In this document: positions 1-8,706 of the stretch, piece by piece
How the letters are laid out: the number at the start of each line of letters is the position of its first letter
Position numbering within the stretch: position 1 is the stretch's first letter
NCBI RefSeq assembly: GCF_001905885.1
Contig: NZ_LIYH01000001.1
Span: 1,180,169-1,244,168 of the forward strand
Length of the DNA: 64,000 nt
Direction of reading: 5' to 3'
Origin: Streptomyces sp. CB03234
Lineage (GTDB): Bacteria > Actinomycetota > Actinomycetes > Streptomycetales > Streptomycetaceae
Notes under the pieces: generated by a model
Seen by the model: only the letters and a program-made list of their open reading frames with translations
Databases searched by the model: none
Told to the model about the DNA's origin: nothing
Translations under genes and position numbers: made by a program

Positions 1-3000
1 GACGGCTTCGACGAACTCGTCAACCGTGTCAGCTACGACCGCGCCGCCGACCACCTCCAGGTCCTCCTCGACGCCGCCGTGGACAACGCCAAGATCGTCG
101 TCTCCAGCCGCACCCAGCACTTCAAGTCCCACGAACAGGTCCTCACCGCCCTCGGCGAGCGCGTCGGCCTGCTGCCGCAGCGCCGCATCCTGTCCGTCCA
201 GGGCTTCACCCCCGACCAGATCCGCTCCTACCTCGTCAAGACGTACGGCGACGAGGAGGCCGCCGACCGCCGCTACCAGCTCCTGAGCAACATCCCCGAC
301 CTGCTCGCCCTGTGCCGCAACCCCCGCCTGCTGTCCTTTGTCGCCCAGCTCGGCACCGAACGGCTGCGCGCCGTCGCCGGAGCCGGCCGCGCGCTCAGCC
401 CCGCCCGCCTTTACGAGGACGTCTTCACCTCCTGGCTCCAGTACGAGGCCGACCGCGGCCGCAAGGGTCCCGGCTCCCCGCCCGGCCTCACCCTCACCGA
501 ACTGTGGGCCGCGGTCACCGCCCTCGCCCAGCGCCTGTGGGAGTCCGGCCGCACCGCGCTGCGCCTGGACGAACTCACCGACGCCGTCGCCGGCACCCTC
601 AGCCGCCTCACCGAAACACCCCGCTCCACCCAGGAACTCGGCCACGCCATCGGCGCCGGCAGCCTCCTCGTACGCACCGACGACGGCCTGTTCCACTTCA
701 TCCACGGCTCCGTCGGTGAGTGGCTGATCGCCCGCGAGGCCGCCCGCCGCCTAGACCGCGGCCAGTACGGACTCCTCCACGCCCGCCCCCTCAGCCGCCT
801 CGCCGTCGAGTTCCTCTGCGACCTCGCCGACCACGAGCTGTGCGTCCGCTGGGTGCGCGACACACTCGACGGCAGCCGTACGGGGGTGAGCGAGACCGCC
901 CGCGCCAACGCCGTCCGCATCGGCGACCGGCTCCGCGTACCCGCCCACGCCGATCTGCGCGGCGCCCGCCTCGCCGGCGAGGACCTCTCCCACCGCGACT
1001 TCTCCGGCGTCGACCTCACCGGCGCCGACCTCACCGACGCCCGCCTCGTCGGCGCCGACCTCCAGCAGGCCGACCTCACCGGCGCCCGCCTCGTCGGCGC
1101 CCGCCTCGACCGGGCGAACCTGCGCGGCGCGAACCTCACCGACGCCGACCTCCGCCGCGCCCGCCTCACCCGCACCGACCTGCGCGACACCCGCCTCACC
1201 CGCAGCCGCTGGCACCGCGCCGCCCTCATCGACCCCGTCATCGACGACACCACCCGCGCCGCACCCGAACTGCGCACCGCCGCCCTCGCCCCCGGCATGC
1301 CCGTCGACGCCGGGTTCCGCCCCTCCTCCGTCGGCGTGCCCTACGGCTACGGCATGCGCACCAGCCGGCTGCCCGAACCCATCGCCTACAGCCCGGACGG
1401 CGAACTCCTCCTCGTCGGCAGCGAGGACGGCGGCATCCTCGTCTGCGACACCGCGGGCGGCCGCGCCCTGCGCACCCTCCAAGGGCACGAGGGACGTGTG
1501 TACGCCGTCAAGCACGGCCCCGGCGTCATCGCCAGCGGCGGCTCCGACGGCGTCGTACGCCTCTGGGACCCCGTATCCGGCGCCTGCCGCCACCGCCTGA
1601 CCGTCCACCCCGACGGGGTGTGGCCGGTCGCCCTCAGCGCCGACGGCACACGGCTCGCAACCGGGGACGCCGAGGGCCTGGTCACCGTGTGGGACGTGGC
1701 CGGCGGCGAACCCGTGCACCGGCTGCCCGGCCACCTCGCGCCCGTCTACACCGCCGTCTTCAGCCCCGACGGGCGCACCCTCGTCACGGGCGACGCCGCC
1801 GCCGACGTACGGATGTGGTGCCTCGCGACCGGGGCCTGCGAGCGTGAACTGCCCGGCCACCAAGGAGCCGTCTACCGGGCGCGGTACAGCCCCGACGGCA
1901 CCCTGATCGCCACCGGCGACCAGGGCGGGGGCGTCCGCGTCTGGCACGCGGCCGACGGTCGGCCGAGGCAGGAGTTCACCGGCCACACCGGCCGCGTCTA
2001 CACCCTCGACTTCCACCCCGGCGGGCGGCTGCTGGTCAGCGGCTGCACCGACGGGCAGGTCCGGCTGTGGGACCCGGCCGTCGGCACCCCGCTCGGCAGC
2101 CTGGAACGCTGCCCCGGCGCGCTCTACCAGGTCCTGTTCAGCCCGGACGGCACACTCCTCGCCGGCTGCGACAGCGACGGCACGGTCCGGCTGTGGACCG
2201 TCACCAGCACCCCTCACCAGGGCCACGTCGTCACCCTCCACGCCCGCCGCCCCACCCCGCACCGGGGCTCCGCCTGGGCGTGCGCCTTCCACCCGCACGA
2301 GCCGCAGCTGCTGACCGTCGGCAACGACGGAGGCGCCCAGATCTGGGAGGCCGCCACCGGCCAGGGCAAGCGCATCCTGCGCGGCCACGGCCGGCGCGTC
2401 AGCGGCGTGGCGTTCAGCGCCGACGGCACCCGCCTCGCCTCCTGCGGCAGCGACGGGGCGGTACGCCTCTGGGACACCCGCACCGGCTCCCGCACCCAGG
2501 AGCTCACCGGGCGCGGCGACCGGCTCGTCTCCGCCGCCTTCAGCCCCGCCCGGCCCGTCCTCGGCACCGCCAGCAACGACGGCGGGGTCTACCTGTGGAA
2601 CCAGGACGGCGAGTTCCTGCGCGAGCTGGACGCCGAGACCGAGCACATCTGGGCCCAGGCGTTCAACCACGCGGGCGACCTGCTGGCCACCGCCAACGAC
2701 GACGACACCGTCCGCCTCTGGTACCGCTCCACCGGCGCCCGCATCGCCACCCTCGACCGGCACCGCGGCCGGGTCCGCTCCATCGCCTTCCGCGCCGACA
2801 GCGATGTCCTCGCCAGCGGCTGCGACGACAGCTTCGTACGGCTCTGGGAGGCGCGCGAGGGGCGGCTGCTGGCCGAGCTGTCCGGCCACGAGGACCGGGT
2901 GTACGGCGTCGCCTTCGGGCCCGGCGACGCCTGGCTCGCCAGCGCCTCCTGGGACGGCACCGCCATTGTCTGGCGCGACGGCGAACCCCGGCTGCGGCTG

Positions 3001-3435
3001 CGAGCGGGCGGCGGCAAACTGTGGACGGTCGCCGCGCACCCCGCACGCCCGGTCCTCGCCGCCGCCGGCGACAACCGGACCGTCGTCCTGTGGAACGCCG
3101 ACAGCGGCGCGCGGCTCGCGGAACTGACCGGCCACACCGGCCGCGTCCTGTCGGTGGCGTTCAGCCCGGACGGTACGGCGCTGGCGAGCGGCGCGGAGGA
3201 CGGGACGGTACGCCTGTGGAACCTGCCGCTGGAGGGCGGTGAGCCGTCGCCGCGGGCCACGCTCATCGGCGTACCGGGCGGCTGGGCGGCGCTGACCCCG
3301 TCCGGGGGCTACAAGTACGAGGGGGACATGGCGGGCGAGTTCTGGCACGTGGTGGGCATGTACCGGTTCCAGCCGGGGGAGTTGGACGAGTTCCTGCCGG
3401 GCGTGCGCCGCCTGCCGCTCGGGGAGGAGCTGTGA
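1..3435 (+). CDS. NACHT-type NTPase with pentapeptide and WD40 repeats, 5' truncated
   Basis: The reading frame is open from the first base, so the N-terminus, including the Walker A lysine, lies outside the window. The visible 1144 residues begin at a Walker B-like DGFDE, as in NACHT/STAND ATPases. An all-helical region follows to about residue 310. Residues 314-404 form a right-handed pentapeptide repeat (ADLTG, ANLRG and similar units). From about residue 459 to 1077 I count 15 WD40 units ending in variants of VRLWD, enough for two beta-propellers. Proteins of this layout are cytosolic signal-sensing NTPases in which WD40 acts as the ligand sensor; some relatives serve in phage defence or development. 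The trigger and effector here are unknown because the N-terminal domain is not visible. The VWA gene starts 24 bp downstream. Confidence 0.85.
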   Translation, partial: DGFDELVNRVSYDRAADHLQVLLDAAVDNAKIVVSSRTQHFKSHEQVLTALGERVGLLPQRRILSVQGFTPDQIRSYLVKTYGDEEAADRRYQLLSNIPDLLALCRNPRLLSFVAQLGTERLRAVAGAGRALSPARLYEDVFTSWLQYEADRGRKGPGSPPGLTLTELWAAVTALAQRLWESGRTALRLDELTDAVAGTLSRLTETPRSTQELGHAIGAGSLLVRTDDGLFHFIHGSVGEWLIAREAARRLDRGQYGLLHARPLSRLAVEFLCDLADHELCVRWVRDTLDGSRTGVSETARANAVRIGDRLRVPAHADLRGARLAGEDLSHRDFSGVDLTGADLTDARLVGADLQQADLTGARLVGARLDRANLRGANLTDADLRRARLTRTDLRDTRLTRSRWHRAALIDPVIDDTTRAAPELRTAALAPGMPVDAGFRPSSVGVPYGYGMRTSRLPEPIAYSPDGELLLVGSEDGGILVCDTAGGRALRTLQGHEGRVYAVKHGPGVIASGGSDGVVRLWDPVSGACRHRLTVHPDGVWPVALSADGTRLATGDAEGLVTVWDVAGGEPVHRLPGHLAPVYTAVFSPDGRTLVTGDAAADVRMWCLATGACERELPGHQGAVYRARYSPDGTLIATGDQGGGVRVWHAADGRPRQEFTGHTGRVYTLDFHPGGRLLVSGCTDGQVRLWDPAVGTPLGSLERCPGALYQVLFSPDGTLLAGCDSDGTVRLWTVTSTPHQGHVVTLHARRPTPHRGSAWACAFHPHEPQLLTVGNDGGAQIWEAATGQGKRILRGHGRRVSGVAFSADGTRLASCGSDGAVRLWDTRTGSRTQELTGRGDRLVSAAFSPARPVLGTASNDGGVYLWNQDGEFLRELDAETEHIWAQAFNHAGDLLATANDDDTVRLWYRSTGARIATLDRHRGRVRSIAFRADSDVLASGCDDSFVRLWEAREGRLLAELSGHEDRVYGVAFGPGDAWLASASWDGTAIVWRDGEPRLRLRAGGGKLWTVAAHPARPVLAAAGDNRTVVLWNADSGARLAELTGHTGRVLSVAFSPDGTALASGAEDGTVRLWNLPLEGGEPSPRATLIGVPGGWAALTPSGGYKYEGDMAGEFWHVVGMYRFQPGELDEFLPGVRRLPLGEEL

Positions 3436-3458
3436 CGGTCATCGCATAGTCTCCCCGT

Positions 3459-4175
3459 ATGCCGATCAGCCTGCGGAAGATGGAAGAGACGGCCCCGGCC
3501 CTGGTCAGCCTCTACAAGAGCGCGGGTGTGTCGCTGCGCAAGCACGGGCTGAGCGGCGAGCGCGCCGCGGTCTACCTGGTCATCGACTACTCGGGGTCGA
3601 TGAAGCCGTACTACCAGGACGGCAGCGTCCAGGCGCTGGCCGACCGGGTGCTGGGCCTGTCGGCCAACCTCGACGACGACGGGCGCGTGCCGGTCGTCTT
3701 CTTCTCCACGGACATCGACGCCGAGACCGAGATCTCCCTCGCGAACCACCAGGGGCGGATAGACAGGATCGTGGCGGGGCTCGGCCACATGGGCAGGACC
3801 AGCTACCACCTGGCCATGGACGCGGTCATCGACCACTACCTGGACAGCGGTGCCACCGCCCCGGCCTTCGTCGTCTTCCAGACGGACGGCGGCCCGATCA
3901 ACAAGCTCGCCGCCGAGCGCTACCTGTGCAGGGCCGCCAAACTGCCGCTGTTCTGGCAGTTCATCGGCTTCGGCGACCCGGGCAGCCGCCAGTTCGAGTT
4001 CCTGCGCAAGCTCGACGAGCTGGCCGTCCCCGCCAAGCGGTGCGTCGACAACGCGGGCTTCTTCCACGCGGGCGCCGACCCGCGCCGCGTCCCGGACGCC
4101 GAGCTGTACGACCGGCTGGTCGCCGAGTTCCCCGGCTGGCTCGCCGCCGCCCGCGCCCAGGGCATCGTCCGATGA
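3459..4175 (+). CDS. VWA-domain protein (TerY/TerF-like)
   Basis: This 238-residue protein is essentially a single von Willebrand A domain. The MIDAS motif DYSGS sits at residues 43-47 and a second metal-site segment FQTDGGP at about residues 139-145. The Ca/Mg-binding fold mediates protein-protein contacts; TerY-type relatives occur in tellurite-resistance and stress clusters. No signal peptide or transmembrane segment is seen, so it is probably cytoplasmic. There is no Shine-Dalgarno sequence before the ATG. Instead CATAGT (3445-3450) lies 8 nt upstream, which fits a leaderless transcript starting near the ATG. Its stop overlaps the next gene's start (ATGA at 4172-4175), so the two are translationally coupled. 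A specific partner cannot be named from sequence. Confidence 0.85.
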   Translation: MPISLRKMEETAPALVSLYKSAGVSLRKHGLSGERAAVYLVIDYSGSMKPYYQDGSVQALADRVLGLSANLDDDGRVPVVFFSTDIDAETEISLANHQGRIDRIVAGLGHMGRTSYHLAMDAVIDHYLDSGATAPAFVVFQTDGGPINKLAAERYLCRAAKLPLFWQFIGFGDPGSRQFEFLRKLDELAVPAKRCVDNAGFFHAGADPRRVPDAELYDRLVAEFPGWLAAARAQGIVR

Positions 4176-4729
4176 GCGCGCCGCGCGTGCTGCGGGCGGC
4201 CGACCGGACGGCGGTGCCGTGGAAGAACGGCGGCGGCGTCACCCGCGAGATCGCCGCCTGGCCGGAGGGCTCCGGTGTGGACGGCTTCGACTGGCGGGTG
4301 AGCCTCGCGGACGTCGGCGCGGACGGGCCGTTCTCCGCCTTCCCCGGTACGGAGCGGATCCTGACCGTCGTCGACGGCACGGGCATGGGCCTCACGGTCG
4401 CCCGACGGCACCTGCTCGCGGAGCGGTACGCCCCCCGGCCCTTCCCCGGCGAGGTCGCCACCCACGGGCGGCTCCTCGCCGGACCGGTCGTCAACCTGAA
4501 CGTGATGCACCGGCGGGGCCCGGTCACGGCGTCGGTCGCGGTCGTACGGGGCGGGCTGCCCGTCGCGGTCGCGGCGGACGCCACGGTGCTCGTCGTCGCC
4601 CTGGACGGCCCGGCGGAGGTGGCCGGCACGCAACTGGGGCGGTACGACGCGGTGTTGTGCGACGAGCCCGCGGTGGACCTGCGTACCGACGGGCACGCGG
4701 CGGTCGTCACGCTACGCCGGACGGGCTGA
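4172..4729 (+). CDS. HutD/Ves-family cupin protein
   Basis: This 185-residue protein matches the HutD family. The N-terminal PWKNGGGVTREIA is the family hallmark, followed by FDWRVSLADV and a beta-rich body ending in a cupin-like half with NLNVMHRRG. HutD proteins accompany histidine-utilisation genes in pseudomonads and are thought to bind a pathway metabolite; in Streptomyces they often stand alone, as here. The ATG at 4172 overlaps the VWA stop by four bases (ATGA). An in-frame extension upstream to 3926 exists but lies entirely within the VWA gene and is rejected. Binding of urocanate or formylglutamate is known for relatives, not shown here. Confidence 0.85.
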   Translation: MSAPRVLRAADRTAVPWKNGGGVTREIAAWPEGSGVDGFDWRVSLADVGADGPFSAFPGTERILTVVDGTGMGLTVARRHLLAERYAPRPFPGEVATHGRLLAGPVVNLNVMHRRGPVTASVAVVRGGLPVAVAADATVLVVALDGPAEVAGTQLGRYDAVLCDEPAVDLRTDGHAAVVTLRRTG

Positions 4730-4824
4730 CCCGGCCGTGTGATCGTGCCCGCCCGTTCGTGACCGGGCGCGTCCGGCGGGTAGGGCTGCACCTCGGGGCC
4801 GGCCACCGGACAGGAGACATTCAC

Positions 4825-5250
4825 ATGCGCCGTGCAGGTTTCGTCGTCGCCACCACCACCGCGCTCACCCTGACAGCCGCCGGGCAGGGCTGGGCAACCA
4901 CCTCCAGCGGCGACATCACCGCCAGCTGGGGAGACCGCACCCGGATCCAAGTGACCTGGGTCGACCGGAACTCCTTCCACAACGGAACGCTCGCCGTCGC
5001 CGACCAGACGTGCGACGACAAGTCCCTCTACGCCACCCTCACCATCCGCACCGGCTCCGGCAACACCCTCTCGCTGGGCGACAAGCACAACACCGGCGGC
5101 TGCGGCACGACCGCCGACTTCCGCAACCTCCGGGCCACCGACGCGAGCGGCATCAGAAACCTCACGATGACCCTGTGCCGCCGGGGCGCCGCAGCGCCCG
5201 ACCACTGCGAGACCCGGTACATCGCCGCCAACCCCTACTACGGGTTCTGA
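4825..5250 (+). CDS. small secreted protein, unrecognised
   Basis: A 141-residue protein with a typical Sec signal peptide (MRRAGFVVATTTALTLTAAG, then cleavage near GWATT). The mature part of about 115 residues is polar with four cysteines, probably forming two disulfides (QTCDDK, GGCGTT, LCRRG, HCETR). Its spacing does not match a family I can name. The start is supported by the Shine-Dalgarno CAGGAG (4811-4816), 8 nt before the ATG. It ends only 6 bp from the convergent kinase gene, leaving no room for a terminator between them. The function is unknown. Confidence 0.8.
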   Translation: MRRAGFVVATTTALTLTAAGQGWATTSSGDITASWGDRTRIQVTWVDRNSFHNGTLAVADQTCDDKSLYATLTIRTGSGNTLSLGDKHNTGGCGTTADFRNLRATDASGIRNLTMTLCRRGAAAPDHCETRYIAANPYYGF

Positions 5251-5256
5251 CACCTG

Positions 5257-6801
5257 TCAGCGCGTGTACTCCTCCAGGTATCGGAGCACCTTGTCCACGT
5301 GCGGGCGGGTGCGCTCCGGTACGCCGCGGGCCTCGATCACGGTCTTGTCGCTGGTGCGGTAGCCGGCGGCCATCAGCGCGTGCAGGTTGTCGTGCAGCCC
5401 GTTGTCCTTGAACCGCTGGTCGAGCCAGCACACGAACACGGCCATGGTCGCGATGGCGTCGGGAGGTGACATGTGGTCCTTGTCCCCGTCCCCGTCGCCG
5501 TCCACGGCCCATGCCTGGAACACCGACGGCGTCCACATGGCGATGCCGTACTCCCCCGCCGAGGGCCGGGAGGCCCGCGGGTCGAAGCCGCTCTCGGCCT
5601 TGAGCATGGCGGCGAGGAACGCCGGTGTGACCTCGGGGTCCGTGCAGCGCTTGGCGGCGTCGGTGATGGTCGCGCGCAGGGCGACCGGTACGTCCGAGTC
5701 CGCCGGAATCGCCCCGGGCGGCCCGGACGCGGGTGAGGTCCTCGCGGCGGGCTTCGCGGACGGAGCGGCGCCCTTGCCGTCGGACGTCCCGTCGGGCAGC
5801 AGGGTCAGCGTGGCGGCCGTGACGGCGGCCAGCCCGAGACCGGTCCCCAGCAGCAGCGCCGTACGCCGGAGGCGCGGCCGGGTACGCGCACCCTCGTGGA
5901 GGTCCCGCACGCGCCGGGCCAGCTCCTCCGCGCCGAGCGCCGCCCGCGAGGCGTGGTCCGGGGCGAGGCAGGCACCGATCAGCTCCCGCCACTCAGGCCG
6001 CAGCGCGTCGTCGAGGCGCAGCTGCGCCGACCCGCCGGCGTAGGCCTGCGCGGCGAGGGCGCGGGCCCGCGCGGTGCCGCCCGGGAAGGGGTGGAGGCCG
6101 CCGGTCAGCACCTGGTGGGCGAGGACGCCGAAGGCCCAGATGTCGGCCGTCTGCCGGACGGTGGTGCCGCGGATGCCGGTCCGCTCGGACCACCACTCGG
6201 GCGGTACGTGGTCGAGGGAGCCCAGCGGCGGGATGTACGCGTGGGTGCCGTCGAGCTCCACGGTGAGCCCGAAGTCGGCGAGGCGGACGGCGTCGTCCGG
6301 GCCGAGCAGGATGTTGGCGGGCTTCAGGTCCGCGTGGACCCAGCCACGGGCGTGCATGTGGGCCAGCCCGGCGGCGACCCCGCAGAGGATGCGCTCGGCG
6401 CCGGGGACAGGGGCGCCCTGCTCGCCGGCCGTGATCAGGTCGTGCAGGCTGCGCTCCGCCCGGTCCATGACCAGCGCCGTCACCCCGTCGAGGTCGGGCC
6501 GGTCGGGGTCGCGGAGGGTGACCACGTCGTGGGTGCGCACCAGGTTCGGGTGCTTCGCCTCGCTGCTGAACCGCACCTCCTGGCGGATGAGTTCCTCCAT
6601 GGAGGCCCGCTGCCCGGGGCTGAGCAGGTCGGTACGGAGCAGCTTCACGGCGACTCCGGGGCCCGGCGCCGTGCCGCCGGCCCGTTCGGCGGCGTAGACG
6701 GTGCCCCAGCTGCCGGAGCCGAGCAGGGCCGTGACGGCCCAGTCGGCGATCCGGTACCCCTCGGGGAGGCCGAGGCCGGGGGCGTTGCGGTGTGGGTCCA
6801 T
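5257..6801 (-). CDS. membrane Ser/Thr protein kinase with lytic-transglycosylase-like ectodomain
   Basis: A 514-residue protein. Residues ~15-290 are a Hanks-type kinase: glycine loop GSGSWGTV, AVKLL lysine, catalytic HADLKPANILL (Ala replaces the usual Arg of HRD) and LADFGLTVE. A Pro/Ala-rich stretch flanks one transmembrane helix (TALLLGTGLGLAAVTAATLT). The outer ~130 residues resemble an SLT/goose-lysozyme-like fold, with the probable catalytic Glu in MLKAESGFDP, then GEYGIAMW and AGYRTSDK. Most bacterial kinases of this class carry PASTA repeats outside; a peptidoglycan-cleaving or muropeptide-binding domain is unusual and suggests wall sensing. The ATG at 6801 is chosen because it directly precedes the kinase domain; an open extension to 6918 lacks kinase features and would overlap the FHA gene 19 bp upstream. 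Confidence 0.85.
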   Translation of the reverse strand: MDPHRNAPGLGLPEGYRIADWAVTALLGSGSWGTVYAAERAGGTAPGPGVAVKLLRTDLLSPGQRASMEELIRQEVRFSSEAKHPNLVRTHDVVTLRDPDRPDLDGVTALVMDRAERSLHDLITAGEQGAPVPGAERILCGVAAGLAHMHARGWVHADLKPANILLGPDDAVRLADFGLTVELDGTHAYIPPLGSLDHVPPEWWSERTGIRGTTVRQTADIWAFGVLAHQVLTGGLHPFPGGTARARALAAQAYAGGSAQLRLDDALRPEWRELIGACLAPDHASRAALGAEELARRVRDLHEGARTRPRLRRTALLLGTGLGLAAVTAATLTLLPDGTSDGKGAAPSAKPAARTSPASGPPGAIPADSDVPVALRATITDAAKRCTDPEVTPAFLAAMLKAESGFDPRASRPSAGEYGIAMWTPSVFQAWAVDGDGDGDKDHMSPPDAIATMAVFVCWLDQRFKDNGLHDNLHALMAAGYRTSDKTVIEARGVPERTRPHVDKVLRYLEEYTR

Positions 6802-6820
6802 CCTCGATGGGCCTTTCGGT

Positions 6821-7582
6821 TCAGCGTCTGACGGGTGGGGGGAGCAGGCGCAGGTGCTCTTCGCGTACGAGGTCGAAGCGGAGCGCCAGGGAGACGAGCC
6901 GGCTCCGCTTGGCGCCACCCGCGGCCGGCTCGTCGGTGTCCTCGCGCAACCGGAGTTTGGCCGTGACGAGATAGTCGATGTGGTAGTTGACGGCCGACCG
7001 GGTCAGGCCGGCGCAGGACGGCAGGGGCCGCAGCCGTTCGACGACCTCACCGACGCCCGGTACGGCCGCGTCCGACGGGGAGCGCAGCCTCGGCTCGCAC
7101 AGGGCGAGCAGCACCAGGAAGTACTTGGACGTGGGGTCCAGGGAGAAGGGCGTGGTGGTCGGTTCTCCGGCGGTGGGGTCGCTGCCCGGTTCCCGGTACG
7201 TGTGCTGCGGCGCGAACACCTTGAACTCCACCGAGCCCTCGGCCGCGGGCAGGATCACCCGCGACAGCTCGAACGGCACGGGTGCGCCGATCCGGCCGGG
7301 CGCGACCTTGATGTGCTCACCGGCGCCTTCCATGTTCTCGACGACGTAGGTCGCGCCCTCGCTGTGGTTGGACAGCCGCCAGTAGTCCTCGGTGGCGGTG
7401 ATCTGCCCGGCGTACCGGGAGACGCCGGGGTCGTCGAGGGGAATGGGGAGCGGAGCCCCTGGCGTACCCCTCCCGAAGTCGGCGCTCTGACCGGGGCTCA
7501 TATGGAGGAGGCGGGGCCTTCCGGGCGGCTCGTCCGGGTACCGGCGAGCCGGTTCGGGCAGCTGGACAGTCACGGTCGTCAC
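6821..7582 (-). CDS. FHA-domain protein with winged-helix-like C-terminus
   Basis: About 253 residues. Residues ~50-150 look like an FHA phosphothreonine-binding domain (EDYWRLSNHSEGATYVVEN, then a GR-containing strand), though the usual GR...S..H core is degenerate. The C-terminal ~100 residues (LTRSAVNYHIDYLVTAKLRL) read like a winged-helix unit. It lies just upstream of the kinase gene on the same strand, so it is a likely reader or substrate of that kinase. I chose the GTG at 7582; the upstream ATG at 7648 would put the start inside a perfect hairpin (7629-7668). A GTG at 7573 is also possible. No clear Shine-Dalgarno sequence precedes any of these starts. Confidence 0.7.
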   Translation of the reverse strand: MTTVTVQLPEPARRYPDEPPGRPRLLHMSPGQSADFGRGTPGAPLPIPLDDPGVSRYAGQITATEDYWRLSNHSEGATYVVENMEGAGEHIKVAPGRIGAPVPFELSRVILPAAEGSVEFKVFAPQHTYREPGSDPTAGEPTTTPFSLDPTSKYFLVLLALCEPRLRSPSDAAVPGVGEVVERLRPLPSCAGLTRSAVNYHIDYLVTAKLRLREDTDEPAAGGAKRSRLVSLALRFDLVREEHLRLLPPPVRR

Positions 7583-7628
7583 GGGGGCATGACAATAGCG
7601 ACTGCCCACCCACGGGCGCACCACCTCC

Positions 7629-7668
7629 GGCCACGCCGGTCCTGACATCCGTCAGGACCGGCGTGGCC
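7629..7668. promoter_or_regulatory. 18-bp perfect inverted repeat in a divergent promoter region
   Basis: GGCCACGCCGGTCCTGAC (7629-7646) is followed by a 4-nt loop and its exact complement (7651-7668). It lies between the divergent FHA and lipoprotein genes, where a terminator is not expected. It could be an operator, a transcription insulator or a cruciform. The flanking TCCTAATGTCGG after the right arm may hold the lipoprotein promoter. Confidence 0.6.
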
Positions 7669-7729
7669 GCCCCGGTCCTAATGTCGGACCCGTAGGAGAG
7701 AGGTACCGAAGCAACGGGGGAGCATCGGT

Positions 7730-8632
7730 ATGAAGCGGACGTTCGCCGGGGTCGCCGCGGCAGTGCTGGCCACCGTCGTGGCGACCCTGGTGACGGGGTG
7801 CGCGAGCGACACTCAGCACCCGCGCGACGCGGCCGTCACCGCGGCAACAGACCGTCCGCGGCCGCTCACCGAGGCCGAACAGCTCCGCGTCTCCGACGCC
7901 CAGCAGCGGCTGATCAAGGACTGCATGGCCCGCAAGGGCTTCACGTACCACGAGGCCGAGCGGCTGAGCCTGGAGGAGAGCCGCACGTTCGGCTATGTGT
8001 CCGACGACGTCGCCTGGGCCCGTGAGCACGGCTACGGCAGCCGCATCCGGGCGAAACACGAACAGGCCAAGCGCGCCAACCCCAACGTCGCCTACCGCCA
8101 AGGCCTCCCGGCCCAGCGCCGCACGGCGTACGACAAGGCCCTGGACGAAGGGGTCGACGCACCCGAGCTGACGGCCGAGCTGCCCAGCGGCGGAACGGTC
8201 CGCAAGCGGGTGGGCGGCTGCGTGGCCGAGTCCGAGAAGCAGTTGTACGGGGACCCCAAGGCCTGGTTCCGGGCGGAGAAGACCGCCATGAGCCTCCAGC
8301 CGCTCTACGTCCCCAAGGCCATGGCCGACGAGCGCTTCACCGCGGCCCTCACGAAATGGTCGCAGTGCATGAAACGGGCCGGCCACCCGTACCGGGACCC
8401 GGCCGAGGCCCGCCAGGCGGCGCACGCCCTCGCCTTCGAAGCCGAGCGGAAACTCGCCGTCGCCGACGCGGCCTGCACCAGGGACACCCGTCTGCGGGTC
8501 GTCGGCAAGGAGCTGGAGACCGAGTACGTCAACGCGCTGCGCGGCCAGTACGGCGAGGCGCTCGACACGTACGACCGGCTGCGGCTCCGGGCGCTGGCCC
8601 ACGCCACGAAGCTCGTCGCACCCCGCGCCTGA
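7730..8632 (+). CDS. lipoprotein of unknown function
   Basis: A 300-residue lipoprotein. The signal peptide ends in the lipobox LVTGC, with Cys24 as the lipidated residue, so the protein is anchored on the outer face of the membrane. The mature part is charged and mainly helical, with conserved-looking cysteines in IKDCMARKGF, RVGGCVAE, WSQCMKRAG and ADAACTRD; these resemble the paired Cys patterns of actinobacterial lipoproteins of unknown role. Shine-Dalgarno GGGGGAG lies 9 nt before the ATG. It is monocistronic or paired with the secreted protein at 8707. No enzyme motif was found. Confidence 0.8.
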   Translation: MKRTFAGVAAAVLATVVATLVTGCASDTQHPRDAAVTAATDRPRPLTEAEQLRVSDAQQRLIKDCMARKGFTYHEAERLSLEESRTFGYVSDDVAWAREHGYGSRIRAKHEQAKRANPNVAYRQGLPAQRRTAYDKALDEGVDAPELTAELPSGGTVRKRVGGCVAESEKQLYGDPKAWFRAEKTAMSLQPLYVPKAMADERFTAALTKWSQCMKRAGHPYRDPAEARQAAHALAFEAERKLAVADAACTRDTRLRVVGKELETEYVNALRGQYGEALDTYDRLRLRALAHATKLVAPRA

Positions 8633-8706
8633 GCGCGCCCACACACGCCCACGGTCGTCGCCGTGGTCCGGCATGCCTCCGACGAGGCAGACAAAAGGAG
8701 TGAACG

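Noticed and set aside
411..3348. Long minus-strand frames opposite the WD40 gene
   Set aside because: They are antisense shadows in high-GC DNA with Arg/Ala/Gly-biased sequence and no family match; the plus-strand frame has clear domains.
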